Assembly: GCA_038209775.1 (NCBI GenBank)
Contig: JBBQXK010000006.1
Span: 62,001-126,000, forward strand
Origin: JBBQXK01 sp038209775
Lineage (GTDB): Bacteria; Pseudomonadota; Alphaproteobacteria; Rhodobacterales; Rhodobacteraceae
Direction of reading: 5' to 3'
DNA length: 64,000 bases
Positions 1 through 8,320 of the stretch are shown one piece after another. The position numbers were made by a program, and so were the translations under genes. The stretch's first letter is position 1; every line of letters begins with the position of its first letter. The notes under the pieces are model-generated. The model made no database searches and had not been told where the DNA came from. It saw only the letters and a program-made list of their open reading frames with translations.

Positions 1-102
1 AGTGCCATGCCGGTCGCAGGCGGCGAACGTGACGTGGCGCAGGCGGATGCGCCGTTACTGACGCGTTCGGTGTGGTTGCGGCGAGGGTCGGGAATGTTCT
101 GA
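1..102 (+). CDS. C-terminal tail of an unidentified protein, cut by the window edge
   Basis: Frame 1 is open from the first base to a TGA at 100-102 and encodes about 33 residues ending in WLRRGSGMF. Most third positions are G or C, as in real genes nearby, and no competing frame looks better. The piece is too short to assign a family. It would converge on the minus-strand sulfur operon that ends at 181, leaving 78 bases between. Non-coding flank is also possible. Confidence 0.35.
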   Translation, partial: SAMPVAGGERDVAQADAPLLTRSVWLRRGSGMF

Positions 103-180
103 ACCGAGCGCGGAGAGCCGGGCGTGGGGGGGATCGTGCGGTCGGGGGGGAGGCCCGGGGGTGGCATCGAAGGCGCAGGC

Positions 181-609
181 TCAGCCCTTGGTGGCGAGCG
201 CCTCGATCTGGGGGCGCAACCCCTCAAGCTGATAGCCGAAGCGGGCCGGGAGGGCGATAAGGTCGTCGGCGGGCATCCGGCCTGCCATCGACAGCGCCCA
301 GACCTGAGACGAGCGGTTGCCGCTGGCGCAATAGGCCAGCACCGGGCCGCCGGCGGCGGCGATGGCGGCCCCCTGGGCGGTCACGTTGTCCATCGTCATC
401 GCCCCGCTGATCACCGGGTTGACGACGAAGTGGATCCCCGCCGCCAGTGCCGCCTGCCGCAACGCGTCGGCGTGCAGGTGGGGGGGAATCTCGCCATCGG
501 GGCGGTTGTCGATGATCGTGGTGTAGCCGGCGGCGCGGATTGCGGGCAGGTCGTGCAGCTCGATCTGGGGCGAGACGGCGTAGGTGTCGGTCAGGGGGCG
601 TATGTCCAT
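181..609 (-). CDS. TIGR01244/DUF442 rhodanese-like sulfur transferase or phosphatase
   Basis: A 142-residue protein of the DUF442 (beta-lactamase-hydrolase-associated) family. These proteins share the rhodanese / protein-tyrosine-phosphatase fold and handle sulfane sulfur in persulfide detoxification operons. The active-site loop is visible as YCASGNRSS near residue 105, a Cys-x4-Arg loop, which is the rhodanese length rather than the Cys-x5-Arg of phosphatases. It is the last gene of a four-gene operon. The upstream YeeE gene's TGA overlaps two adjacent ATGs at 612 and 609; 609 gives better spacing from the AGG ahead of it. Family assignment is firm, substrate is not. Confidence 0.85.
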   Translation of the reverse strand: MDIRPLTDTYAVSPQIELHDLPAIRAAGYTTIIDNRPDGEIPPHLHADALRQAALAAGIHFVVNPVISGAMTMDNVTAQGAAIAAAGGPVLAYCASGNRSSQVWALSMAGRMPADDLIALPARFGYQLEGLRPQIEALATKG

Positions 610-1046
610 CATGTCCTCACGGGGCTGGTCGGGGGCGCGGGGCGTCGCACCGGGATTGCGGCCAGCATACCGCCACCCATTGCCAGAAGAAAGACCAGTG
701 CGGGGATGCCGCCGGTCAGGCTGGTGGCAAGGGCCGGGCCGGGGCAGAGGCCCACGAGGCCCCAGCCCGCGCCGAAGAGGGCCGAGCCGAGGATGAGGTT
801 GCGGGTGATGGCGGGGTTCGGGCGGGTGGGGAAGGCCTGGCCCGACAGGCTGCACGGGCGGCGGGCGGCCAACCGCCACGCGAGGGCCATCGGCAGGATC
901 GCGCCACCCATCACGAAGGCGAGGGTGGGGTTCCATGCGCCGAAGATGTCGAGAAAGCCGATGACGGCGCGGGTATCGGTCATCCCCGACAGAACGAGGC
1001 CGGCGCCGAACAGGCCACCGGCGATGAGGGCGGTGACAAGGCGCAT
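609..1046 (-). CDS. YeeE/YedE-family membrane protein, second half-transporter
   Basis: A 145-residue hydrophobic protein with about four membrane segments. It begins with a glycine-rich helix and carries the GLCPGPAL motif around residues 102-109, the conserved cysteine loop of YeeE/YedE (TsuA/PmpA-like) sulfur-compound channels. At about half the usual length, it should pair with the YeeE half encoded immediately upstream. Its ATG at 1046 overlaps the final base of that gene's stop codon, so translation is probably coupled. Likely substrates are thiosulfate or related sulfur species; this comes from the family and the operon, not from a residue signature. Confidence 0.85.
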   Translation of the reverse strand: MRLVTALIAGGLFGAGLVLSGMTDTRAVIGFLDIFGAWNPTLAFVMGGAILPMALAWRLAARRPCSLSGQAFPTRPNPAITRNLILGSALFGAGWGLVGLCPGPALATSLTGGIPALVFLLAMGGGMLAAIPVRRPAPPTSPVRT

Positions 1047-1474
1047 CAGATCACGCTCCAGACGTGGCGGAAGAGGGCGACGGTCGCGGCCCCGCTGCCC
1101 ATGAACACCGCCACGGCCACGGCACCGCGCAAGCTGAGGCGCGACAGGCCGCAGACGCCGTGGCCCGAGGTACAGCCGTTGGCCATGCGGGTGCCAAGGC
1201 CGACCAGCACACCCGCAATGGCGATCAGCGCAAGGTTCGGGGTCAGATGGCTGACCACCGGGATGAGGAAACGGTCGATCAGGAAGGGCACGGTGACGAG
1301 GCCCGCCAGAAATACCAGCCGCTCGGCCCGCCCGCCCCGGTCAGTGCCGTCAAGGGCATCGCCCGCAATGCCCGAGGCCCCCATGATCCGGCCATTGGCC
1401 AAAAGAAACAGGGCCGCCGCCGTGCCGATCATCAGGCCGCCCAAGAGGCCCGCTATCCATTCCGGTTCCAGCAT
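1046..1474 (-). CDS. YeeE/YedE-family membrane protein, first half-transporter
   Basis: A 142-residue membrane protein with the NGCTSGHGVCGLSR motif near residues 98-111, the hallmark cysteine loop of YeeE/YedE sulfur transporters. About four hydrophobic segments are visible. It follows the MBL hydrolase with an 11-base gap and abuts the second YeeE half. The order MBL hydrolase, YeeE, YeeE, DUF442 matches BigR-type sulfide/persulfide operons, but no ArsR-type BigR regulator gene lies next to it here. Confidence 0.87.
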   Translation of the reverse strand: MLEPEWIAGLLGGLMIGTAAALFLLANGRIMGASGIAGDALDGTDRGGRAERLVFLAGLVTVPFLIDRFLIPVVSHLTPNLALIAIAGVLVGLGTRMANGCTSGHGVCGLSRLSLRGAVAVAVFMGSGAATVALFRHVWSVI

Positions 1475-1485
1475 CCTGCACCCTT

Positions 1486-2349
1486 TTACAGCCCGTTCAG
1501 GGGCACCTTGAGATAGCTTACGCCGTTATCCTCGGCCTCGGGCATGTGGCCTGCGCGCATGTTGATCTGTAACGAGGGAATGATCAGGCGGGGCATCGAA
1601 AGGGTGGCATCGCGGGCCTGCCGCAGCGCCACGAAATCGGCCAGGGGGCGGCCCGCGCCCACATGCACGTTCAGCGCCTTTTGGGCGGCGACGGTCGTCT
1701 CCCACGCAAAGCGGTCGCGGCCCGGGGCCTTGTAGTCGTGGCAGATGAAGATGCGGGTCGCGTCGGGCAGGGCAAGGATGCGCTGCACCGATTGCCACAT
1801 CGCATCGGCCGATCCGCCGGGGAAATCGCAGCGCGCGGTGCCGCTGTCGGGCATGAAGAGGGTGTCGCCGACGAACGCCGCGTCGCCCGCGACATAGGTC
1901 AGGCAGGCGGGTGTGTGGCCGGGGGTGTGCATTACCCGCACCGGAACGCTGCCGATGTGGAACGTGTCGCCCTCGGTGAACAGGCGGTCGAACTGCGATC
2001 CGTCGCGCTGGAACCGGGTGCCTTCGTTGAAGATCTTGCCGAAGGTGTCCTGCACCACGGTGATCCCGGCACCGATGCCGATGCGTCCGCCGATCTGTTC
2101 CTGAAGCCATGGTGCCGCCGACAGATGATCGGCGTGGACGTGGGTTTCGAGGATCCAGTCGACGCGCAGGCCCCGGTCGCGGACAAACTCCACTACTGCT
2201 GCCGCCGCCCTTGTGTCGGTCCGCCCCGAGGCCGCGTCATAGTCCAGCACCGAATCGATCACCGCGGCGGCAGGCCCGCCGGGTTCGGCCACGACATAGG
2301 TGAGGGTATTGGTGGCCTCGTCGAAAAAGGCTGTGACATCGGGGTTCAT
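1486..2349 (-). CDS. MBL-fold hydrolase, persulfide dioxygenase / Blh-like
   Basis: A 287-residue metallo-beta-lactamase-fold enzyme. The metal motif THVHADHLS lies near residue 80, followed by MHTPGHT near 160 and VGDTLFMPDSGTARCDF near 180, the pattern of ETHE1/Blh-type persulfide dioxygenases that oxidise glutathione persulfide to sulfite. There is no fused rhodanese domain; the DUF442 protein at the end of the operon may fill that role. The ATG at 2349 is preceded by an AGGAG-like site on the minus strand. It is the first gene of the sulfur operon and is divergent from the crotonase-like gene. Function is strongly supported at family level. Confidence 0.88.
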   Translation of the reverse strand: MNPDVTAFFDEATNTLTYVVAEPGGPAAAVIDSVLDYDAASGRTDTRAAAAVVEFVRDRGLRVDWILETHVHADHLSAAPWLQEQIGGRIGIGAGITVVQDTFGKIFNEGTRFQRDGSQFDRLFTEGDTFHIGSVPVRVMHTPGHTPACLTYVAGDAAFVGDTLFMPDSGTARCDFPGGSADAMWQSVQRILALPDATRIFICHDYKAPGRDRFAWETTVAAQKALNVHVGAGRPLADFVALRQARDATLSMPRLIIPSLQINMRAGHMPEAEDNGVSYLKVPLNGL

Positions 2350-2481
2350 GGCACGCTCCTTGCGGGGGCAGCATACGCCTTCGCGGGGGCCGTGCAAGGT
2401 CACGGGCGCGCCCGGGGGATTGCCAAGGCTGCGGCCATGACCGCTTAATGGCCAAGGGGATTTCTGGCGGGGGCGGCGGTT

Positions 2482-4278
2482 ATGGCGGATACGGGGTTGG
2501 CGGGGGCGGTTGGGCCGGCCGGGCTGTTGAAGGCCGAGCGTCTGGGGCCTGTGCTGGTTCTGGTGATCGACGCGCCGCCGGTGAACGCGCTGGGCCATGC
2601 CCTGCGGCAGGCGCTGTGGGACGGGCTGGCGGCTGCCGAGGCCGACCACGGCGTGACGGCGGTGGTGCTGGCGGCAGAGGGGCGGACGTTTCCGGCGGGC
2701 GCGGATATCACCGAGTTCGGGCAGGCCCCGCGCGCGCCGCTGTTGCCCGACCTGTGCGACCGGATCGAGGGATGCACCAAGCCGGTGGTGGCAGCGCTGC
2801 ATGGCACGGCGCTGGGCGGGGGGTTGGAGCTGGCGCTGGCCGCACGCGGGCGGGTGATGGCGCGCGGCGCGATGGTGGGGCTGCCCGAGGTGAAGCTGGG
2901 CCTGTTGCCCGGGGCGGGGGGGACGCAGCGCTTGCCCCGGCTGGTGGGGGCCGAGGCCGCGTTGGCGATGATGCTGGACGGGCATCAGGTGGGGGCCGAG
3001 GCGGCGCAGGCGATGGGGCTGGTCGATCTGGTGGCGGACGCCGATGTGCTGGTCGAGACGGCGGTCGCGCTGGCCGAGGTTCTGGCCGAGCGACCGGTGC
3101 CCGCCACGCGCGACCGGACCGAGGGGATGGGCGATCTGCAGGGTTATGCGGCGGCGGTGGCTGCGGCGCGGGCGCTGGCGGCGCAGGCCGCGACCGAGGC
3201 CCCGTCGCGCATTGTCGATTGTGTCGAGGCGGCGCTTTTGTTGCCCTTTGGGCAGGGGTTGGCGTTCGAGCGGGCAGCGTTCGGCGATCTGGTGGGGTCC
3301 GAGGCGGCGCAGGCGCTGCGGTATGGGTTTCTGGCGGAACGCCGGGCGTGCAAGGGGTTTGCCGCGGTTCCCCTGCGGGCGCTGACGGTGGTGGGGGCGG
3401 GGCCGGAGGGGGCCGATCTGGCCATCGCGGCATTGCAGGCGGGGCTGACGGTGACGCTGGCCGACGCCGATCAGGACCGGCTGGTGCCGGGGTTGCAGCG
3501 GATCGCGGCAGCGGCCGAGGCGGCAGTCGAACGCGGGCTGGTGTCCGAGGCGGCGCGGGATGAGGACTGGCAACGCCTGATCCCGGCGCTGGCCGATGAT
3601 CCGGGGGCAGGATCGGCGGATATCGTGGTGCTGGCGGGGGATTTCGCGGCGGGCGAGGTGCCTGCGATTGCCGCGCCGCGCAGCGCCGGTGCGCCGGTGA
3701 TCCGGTTGGGCGTGGGGTTGACGCTGTCGCCGGGGCGGCGGTTGGCCGAGGTGCTGGGCGGCGCGGATGAGGTGCCGGGTGCGGTTGCGCTGGCGCGGCG
3801 GATCGGGCGGGTGCCGGTGGTGTGCCGGGGGGCGTCGGGCATCGCCGGGCCGCTGGCGGCGGTGCTGGCCGCAGCGGCGGGTCATCTGGCGATGCGCCAT
3901 GGCCGGGTGGCGGTCGAGGGCGCACTTGCCGCGTGGTCGCTGTCAGTACCGGCCTTGCCCGAGGGTGGTTCGGCGCGGGCGCGGCGGGCTGACCTTGCAC
4001 TGGCGCTGCGGGCGGCGCTGGCCAATCAGGGGCTGCGTCTGCTGGGCGAAGAGGCCGTGCGCCATCCGTCCGATATCGACGTGGCGGCGGTGCACGGGCT
4101 GGGCTGGCCCGCGCATGTGCCGGGGCCCATGCTGTGGGCCGGGCAGCGGGGGATGCTGGTGCTGCGGGCGGATCTGCAGGGGCTGGCGGCGATTGATGCG
4201 GGCGTTTGGCAGCCCGCGCCGGTGATCGACCATCTGATCCGCGAGGGGCTGCAGTTGTCGGCGCTGGACGAGGTTTAG
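2482..4278 (+). CDS. Enoyl-CoA hydratase fused to a degenerate 3-hydroxyacyl-CoA dehydrogenase
   Basis: A 598-residue FadB/FadJ-like fusion. Residues 15-200 form a crotonase domain with both expected glutamates, Glu116 in GGGLELAL and Glu136 in LPEVKLGLLPGAGG, so hydration of enoyl-CoA is plausible. From about residue 300 the chain resembles the NAD-binding domain of 3-hydroxyacyl-CoA dehydrogenase, but the dinucleotide loop reads GAGPEG, and the segment that should hold the catalytic His (HFFxP) reads LTLSP at 413-417. The usual Asn in the following helix is also missing. Full FadB/FadJ proteins are around 700 residues. The dehydrogenase half is probably inactive or repurposed. A double-hairpin repeat follows directly. 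Confidence 0.85.
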   Translation: MADTGLAGAVGPAGLLKAERLGPVLVLVIDAPPVNALGHALRQALWDGLAAAEADHGVTAVVLAAEGRTFPAGADITEFGQAPRAPLLPDLCDRIEGCTKPVVAALHGTALGGGLELALAARGRVMARGAMVGLPEVKLGLLPGAGGTQRLPRLVGAEAALAMMLDGHQVGAEAAQAMGLVDLVADADVLVETAVALAEVLAERPVPATRDRTEGMGDLQGYAAAVAAARALAAQAATEAPSRIVDCVEAALLLPFGQGLAFERAAFGDLVGSEAAQALRYGFLAERRACKGFAAVPLRALTVVGAGPEGADLAIAALQAGLTVTLADADQDRLVPGLQRIAAAAEAAVERGLVSEAARDEDWQRLIPALADDPGAGSADIVVLAGDFAAGEVPAIAAPRSAGAPVIRLGVGLTLSPGRRLAEVLGGADEVPGAVALARRIGRVPVVCRGASGIAGPLAAVLAAAAGHLAMRHGRVAVEGALAAWSLSVPALPEGGSARARRADLALALRAALANQGLRLLGEEAVRHPSDIDVAAVHGLGWPAHVPGPMLWAGQRGMLVLRADLQGLAAIDAGVWQPAPVIDHLIREGLQLSALDEV

Positions 4279-4286
4279 GGCAGAAA

Positions 4287-4332
4287 AGCCGATTTCTTCA
4301 AAGAAATCGGACCGGAGTTTTTGAAAACTCCG
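4287..4332 (+). repeat. Double-hairpin intergenic repeat, copy 1
   Basis: Two adjacent perfect stem-loops. Arms at 4289-4298 and 4301-4310 (CCGATTTCTT / AAGAAATCGG) form the first; arms at 4313-4321 and 4324-4332 (CGGAGTTTT / AAAACTCCG) form the second. They lie 10 bases after the crotonase-fusion stop codon. Near-identical copies occur at 32709-32753 and 61004-61047, and a decayed one at 62021-62063. The element could end transcription or protect the mRNA 3' end, but there is no long U-run, so a REP-like repeat is equally likely. Confidence 0.85.
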
Positions 4333-4380
4333 TTGCGACGGCGCGATTGAGGCTGCGACTGTGCGACGGGTAATGCGGCG

Positions 4381-4596
4381 TCAGCCGAGGATGATGCCCG
4401 CGACCACGCACATGAGGCCAAGGGCCGAGACGCCGAGGGCGGCCATGTTCAGAACGACAACGCGCTGCAACTCGGCGCGCATCGCGTCATCCTCCAGCCC
4501 CGAGCGGCGGGCGCGCAGGGCCAGAAGGATGCACCAGACAAGGCCCGCCACACCGGCCAGCGCAAAGGCCGCCCCGATCCAGATCAACGCTTGCAT
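4381..4596 (-). CDS. Small two-helix membrane protein, unknown function
   Basis: A 71-residue protein with a hydrophobic helix at about residues 3-27, a short charged loop (ARRSGLEDDAMRAELQR) and a second helix at about 48-71. The ATG at 4596 has AAAGGAAC upstream at good spacing; longer frames upstream have no site and run into unlikely coding. No family is recognised. It points toward the double-hairpin repeat and is divergent from the DUF2312 gene. Real coding is likely because the hydrophobic/charged pattern is regular and a ribosome site is present. Confidence 0.65.
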   Translation of the reverse strand: MQALIWIGAAFALAGVAGLVWCILLALRARRSGLEDDAMRAELQRVVVLNMAALGVSALGLMCVVAGIILG

Positions 4597-4765
4597 CTGC
4601 TGTTCCTTTCGCGTCGCAGTGCCCTGCCCTAACCCGACGCGGCGGCGATTGGCAAGTGCAACCGCAGGCTGATCGTTGCCGGGACAGGCCGCGTTGTTCC
4701 GCCTTGCGGCCCGGCCATGCCCCGCGTTAGAAGCCCCTCCAATCCCCGCGACAGGAGTTTCGACC

Positions 4766-5020
4766 ATGGCCGATCCGACCGATCAATACGCCGTTACCGC
4801 CGACGAATTGCGCCAGTTCATCGAGCGCGCCGAGCAACTGGCGTCCGAGAAGCGCGACATTGCCGAGCAGGAAAAAGAGGTGTTCGCCGAGGCCAAGGGG
4901 CGCGGTTATGACACCAAGGTGTTGCGCAAGGTGATCGCATTGCGCAAGCGCAAGCCCGACGACATTGCCGAGGAAGAGGCGGTGCTGGAGATGTACAAGC
5001 AGGCGCTTGGGATGGTCTGA
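4766..5020 (+). CDS. DUF2312 (UPF0335) family protein
   Basis: An 84-residue acidic, helical protein starting MADPTDQYAVTADELRQFIE. It contains the signature KGRGYDTKVLRKVIALRKR in the middle and a C-terminal helix. This is the DUF2312/UPF0335 family, nearly universal in Alphaproteobacteria and annotated as GapR-like: GapR of Caulobacter is a nucleoid protein of this family that binds overtwisted AT-rich DNA. The start is set by ACAGGAG eight bases upstream. It converges on the next gene with 12 bases between. Family is certain; the chromosome-structuring role is inferred from GapR. Confidence 0.9.
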   Translation: MADPTDQYAVTADELRQFIERAEQLASEKRDIAEQEKEVFAEAKGRGYDTKVLRKVIALRKRKPDDIAEEEAVLEMYKQALGMV

Positions 5021-5032
5021 CGACCTGCGGCG

Positions 5033-5902
5033 TCAGGGCGTCAGCACGGTGACGCCAGGCATCTGCATGATGCGGGTGATGTCGCGGTCATAATCCGCGC
5101 TGAGGGTGGCCACCAGATCGTCGTCCCAGCCGGGCATGTCGATGTCCTGCTCGATGGCCTCGGGCAGGGCGAACTTGTCGAGGAACACCGAGGTCACGCG
5201 GCGTCGCTGTGCGGCGTCCAGCCTTGGGTTTTCGGCCATGTAGGCGGTCATCCGCGCCATTCCTTCGGGCCGCAAGATGGACGACAGAAGGTCGGTCGTG
5301 TCGGCCAGCGTGGTATCCGCCGCATGGCCTGATACGCTGCGCAGAACATCGGGCCACAGAAGCGGCGTATCCTCATCACACCAGACGGTGATCGGCACGT
5401 CGGGCACCAGTTTGCGGATGGCCAGCAACAGGTCTGACCAGCGCAGGCTGGCGGGGTCGGCCTCATCCCCGGTCTCGGGGCGGCGAAGTTGCAGTTTGCT
5501 GTGCATCGCGGGCAGAAAGGTTGCCGGATTGCGCAACGCGAGGTGAAACTCGTGCGGGGTTTCGGGGAAAATCTGGGTGAAGGCCGACAGCCGCTGGGCG
5601 GCGGCGGGATAGAGCGTGGCACCGATGGCCCCCTGGGCATAGCCCATGAAGTTGTCCCAGCTGAAGATCAGCCGCTCGGCCCGGTCGGCATCCATGATCT
5701 GGTCCAAAAGAAGCGTCTGCGTCGCGCGGTCGGCAGGTTGGCCGCGCAGTTGTGCCGCCGTGTCGCGCAGAAGGGTGCGATAGCGGGCGGGGCCCGGCAC
5801 CACGATCCCCTCGGCGGCCAGAGCTGCGCGGTTCTTCAGAAGGCAGCGCAACAGGCGTTCGTCGTCGGTGCAGTGCGCGCCAAGGTGATAGACAATCTTC
5901 AT
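5033..5902 (-). CDS. Uncharacterised protein, distantly sulfotransferase-like N-terminus
   Basis: A 289-residue soluble protein with no signal peptide or membrane helix. The N-terminus MKIVYHLGAHCTDDERLLRCL resembles proteobacterial P-loop sulfotransferase-like proteins that begin with HLGxHKTGTT, but the Lys-Thr-Gly-Thr of the nucleotide-binding loop is replaced by CTDDE, so PAPS binding is doubtful. The remainder shows alternating helices with several Trp and Asp residues (WDNFMGYAQGA, MPGWDDDL) and no motif that I know. The ATG at 5902 was preferred over a GTG two codons upstream. Function unknown. Confidence 0.7.
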   Translation of the reverse strand: MKIVYHLGAHCTDDERLLRCLLKNRAALAAEGIVVPGPARYRTLLRDTAAQLRGQPADRATQTLLLDQIMDADRAERLIFSWDNFMGYAQGAIGATLYPAAAQRLSAFTQIFPETPHEFHLALRNPATFLPAMHSKLQLRRPETGDEADPASLRWSDLLLAIRKLVPDVPITVWCDEDTPLLWPDVLRSVSGHAADTTLADTTDLLSSILRPEGMARMTAYMAENPRLDAAQRRRVTSVFLDKFALPEAIEQDIDMPGWDDDLVATLSADYDRDITRIMQMPGVTVLTP

Positions 5903-5986
5903 CAGCACTTTCCGGTGACTTCTGCGCGCGGATCATACGGGGTTTTCTGGACAGTTAAATCGCTTTCCTGTACCCCGGCCCCCAAG

Positions 5987-7645
5987 ATGTCCGACCGAAA
6001 CCGTCACCTTACCCGCATGTGGCCCCTGCCGGATGGCTGGTCAGTCGGCGCATTGGCGGTGGCGCTGGTGGTGCTGGCGCCGGTGGTGGCGGTGGTGGTG
6101 ATCGCGTTCACGCCGACCGAGAACATCTGGCCGCACCTGATGGCCACGGTGCTGCCGCGCTATCTGGGAACGACGCTGGTCCTGATGGCGGCGGTGGCGG
6201 GGATGGCGGCGGTGGCGGGCACGATCACGGCCTGGCTGGTGACCATGTACCGCTTTCCGGGGCGGGGGTGGCTGGACATGGCGCTGCTGTTTCCCTTGGC
6301 GATACCGGCCTATGTGGGGGCCTATGCGCTGGTCGATTTCACCGATTACGCAGGCCCGTTACAGACCGCGATGCGCGCCGCGATGGGCTGGACCAATGCG
6401 CGCGACTACTGGTTTCCGGAAACGCGCAGCCTGACATGGGCGGCCGTTGTGCTGGCGGCGGCGTTGTATCCATATGTCTACCTTCTGGCCCGGGCGGCGT
6501 TCCGCGAACAGTCGGGCTGTACCTATGAGGTGGCGCGCGCCTTGGGGGCGGGGCCGGGGCGGCTGTTCTGGCGGGTGGGGTTGCCGCTGGCGCGCCCCGC
6601 GATCGCGGCGGGGGTCGCGCTGGTGATGATGGAGACGGTGGCGGATTACGGCACGGTGCATCATTTCGGGGTGCAGACGCTGACCACCGGCATCTTTTCG
6701 GTCTGGCTGACGGGGAACAACGCGGGGGGGGCGGCGCAGATCGCACTGGTGGTGCTGGCGCTGGTCTTGCTCTTGGTGGCGCTGGAGCGGGCGGGGCGGC
6801 GGGGCGCGCGGTTCCACCGGCTGGGGCGCAGCACGCGGCCGATTGACCGGCCTGAGTTGCCCGGGGCCATGGGCTGGGCCGCGACGGGGGTTTGTCTGGT
6901 GCCGTTTGTGCTGGGGTTCGTGCTGCCGGTGGCGGTGATGCTGGGGCATGCGCTGCGGCGGCCCGAGGTGTGGCTGGTGCCGGGGCTGGGGCGAGCGTTG
7001 TGGAACACGCTGACGGTGGCGGGGATCGCGGCGGTGGTGACGGTGGCGGGGGCGCTGTTCCTGGTCTATGGCGTGCGCCTGTCGGGCAGCGCCCTGCCGC
7101 GCCGATTGTTGCCGCTGACGATGCTGGGCTATGCGGCACCGGGGGCGGTGCTGGCGCTGGGGTTCCTGATCCCCTTGGCAGCCCTTGACCACCGGGTGGC
7201 CGACGGCGTGCTGGCGCTGACCGGGCATGATCCGGGGCTGATGCTGACCGGGACGGCGGCGGCCTTGGTGCTGGCCTATGCCGTGCGGTTCTTTGCCGTG
7301 GCGCAGGGGGCGACCGACAGCGCGTTCGGGCGGGTGTCGCCGTCGCTGCCAATGGCGGCGCGGTCGCTGGGGCGGGGAGCGGGGGGTGTTTTGCGCGCAG
7401 TGTATCTGCCGATGATGCGGGGATCGGTTGCCGCAGCACTGCTGGTGGTGTTCGTCGATTGCGTCAAGGAACTGCCCGCGACGCTGCTGTTGCGCCCGTT
7501 CAACTATAACACACTGGCCACGCGGGTGTTTGAGTTGGCCAGTCTTGAGCGTCTGTCCGAGGCGGCCCCGGCGGCGCTGTTGGTGATGGCGGTGGGGCTG
7601 GTGGCGGTGCTGGTTCTGGCCCGCGCGACACAGGACCGGTCATGA
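5987..7645 (+). CDS. Iron(III)-type ABC transporter permease (FbpB/AfuB/ThiP-like)
   Basis: A 552-residue inner-membrane protein with two homologous permease domains and about 12 helices. Each domain carries an EAA-type ATPase-contact loop: EVARALGAGPGRLFWRVGLP around residue 180 and MAARSLGRGAGGVLRAVYLP around residue 460. The second is followed by FVDCVKELPATLLLRPFNYNTLA, typical of ferric-iron permeases. Neither the binding protein nor the ATPase is adjacent. The final codons overlap an ATGA that opens a 28-codon frame running into the downstream tRNA, which may mark where an ATPase gene once began. Iron, rather than thiamine or a phosphonate, is a family-level inference. Confidence 0.85.
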   Translation: MSDRNRHLTRMWPLPDGWSVGALAVALVVLAPVVAVVVIAFTPTENIWPHLMATVLPRYLGTTLVLMAAVAGMAAVAGTITAWLVTMYRFPGRGWLDMALLFPLAIPAYVGAYALVDFTDYAGPLQTAMRAAMGWTNARDYWFPETRSLTWAAVVLAAALYPYVYLLARAAFREQSGCTYEVARALGAGPGRLFWRVGLPLARPAIAAGVALVMMETVADYGTVHHFGVQTLTTGIFSVWLTGNNAGGAAQIALVVLALVLLLVALERAGRRGARFHRLGRSTRPIDRPELPGAMGWAATGVCLVPFVLGFVLPVAVMLGHALRRPEVWLVPGLGRALWNTLTVAGIAAVVTVAGALFLVYGVRLSGSALPRRLLPLTMLGYAAPGAVLALGFLIPLAALDHRVADGVLALTGHDPGLMLTGTAAALVLAYAVRFFAVAQGATDSAFGRVSPSLPMAARSLGRGAGGVLRAVYLPMMRGSVAAALLVVFVDCVKELPATLLLRPFNYNTLATRVFELASLERLSEAAPAALLVMAVGLVAVLVLARATQDRS

Positions 7646-7690
7646 GCGTGCTTGCAGCCTGTGGCCGGTCGGGGTATTCGGGCCAGCAGT

Positions 7691-7766
<76 letters not shown>

Positions 7767-7794
7767 ATCATCAAGGCATCGGGATGGTGGGGTG

Positions 7795-8247
7795 TCAGGC
7801 GCGGTCGTCCTTGGGGCTGCCCATCACGACATAGGTGGTGATCGCGGCGACGCCGGGCAGGATGCCCAGAACTTCGGTATGGAAATGCTTGTAGGCGGCA
7901 AGGTCAGTCGCCTCGACCCGCAACAGGTATTCGACCTGGCCGGTGATGTTGTGACATTCGCGCACTTCGGGGGCGCGGGCGATGGCGCGCTCAAACCCCT
8001 CCTGACTGGCCTTGGTATGGCTGTTCAGCCCGACGGCGACATAGGCGGTAAAGCCCACGCCCATCCGGGCAGGGTCAAGGACGGCGCGGTAGCCCTTGAT
8101 GACGCCGGACCGTTCCAGTTCCTGCACCCGGCGCAGGCAGGCCGAGGGCGAGAGGCCAACGCGCGCGGCAAGGTCGAGGTTGGACTGGCGCGCGTCACGC
8201 GAAAGCTCACGCAATATCCGGTCGTTCAGGGCGTCGATCTTGGCCAT
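7795..8247 (-). CDS. Lrp/AsnC family transcriptional regulator
   Basis: A 150-residue regulator. Residues 4-60 form the winged helix-turn-helix (LNDRILRELSRDARQSNLDLAARVGLS, then SACLRRVQELERSGVI), and residues 65-145 form the RAM ligand-sensing domain, including NITGQVEYLLRV. Lrp/AsnC proteins assemble as octamers and respond to amino acids. It is transcribed away from a LysE-family exporter across a 73-base gap that holds a perfect inverted repeat, so it probably controls that exporter and itself in response to an amino acid. Confidence 0.93.
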   Translation of the reverse strand: MAKIDALNDRILRELSRDARQSNLDLAARVGLSPSACLRRVQELERSGVIKGYRAVLDPARMGVGFTAYVAVGLNSHTKASQEGFERAIARAPEVRECHNITGQVEYLLRVEATDLAAYKHFHTEVLGILPGVAAITTYVVMGSPKDDRA

Positions 8248-8251
8248 GGAT

Positions 8252-8268
8252 TGCAGGAATAGCCTGCA
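8252..8268. promoter_or_regulatory. Inverted repeat in the Lrp/LysE divergent promoter
   Basis: TGCAGG and CCTGCA are separated by AATAG, a perfect 6-base dyad with 11-base centre spacing. It sits four bases upstream of the regulator's ATG and about 55 bases upstream of the exporter. A related half-site, GTGCAGGAT, lies near 8305. This is a plausible operator for the adjacent Lrp/AsnC regulator; binding is inferred. Confidence 0.5.
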
Positions 8269-8320
8269 GCCGCGCCATTTTGCAATCCATCACCGCGAAA
8301 TCCGGTGCAGGATTGCGCGC

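Noticed and set aside
1486..3900. Minus-strand frame continuing 517 codons upstream of the MBL hydrolase start
   Set aside because: The extension is Arg/Gln/Pro-rich shadow of the crotonase fusion on the plus strand; the ATG at 2349 fits the family start.
5903..5986. A Fur or iron box ahead of the iron-type permease
   Set aside because: No 19-base Fur-like palindrome and no clear promoter pair could be found; TGGACA at about 5949 has no matching -10 box.
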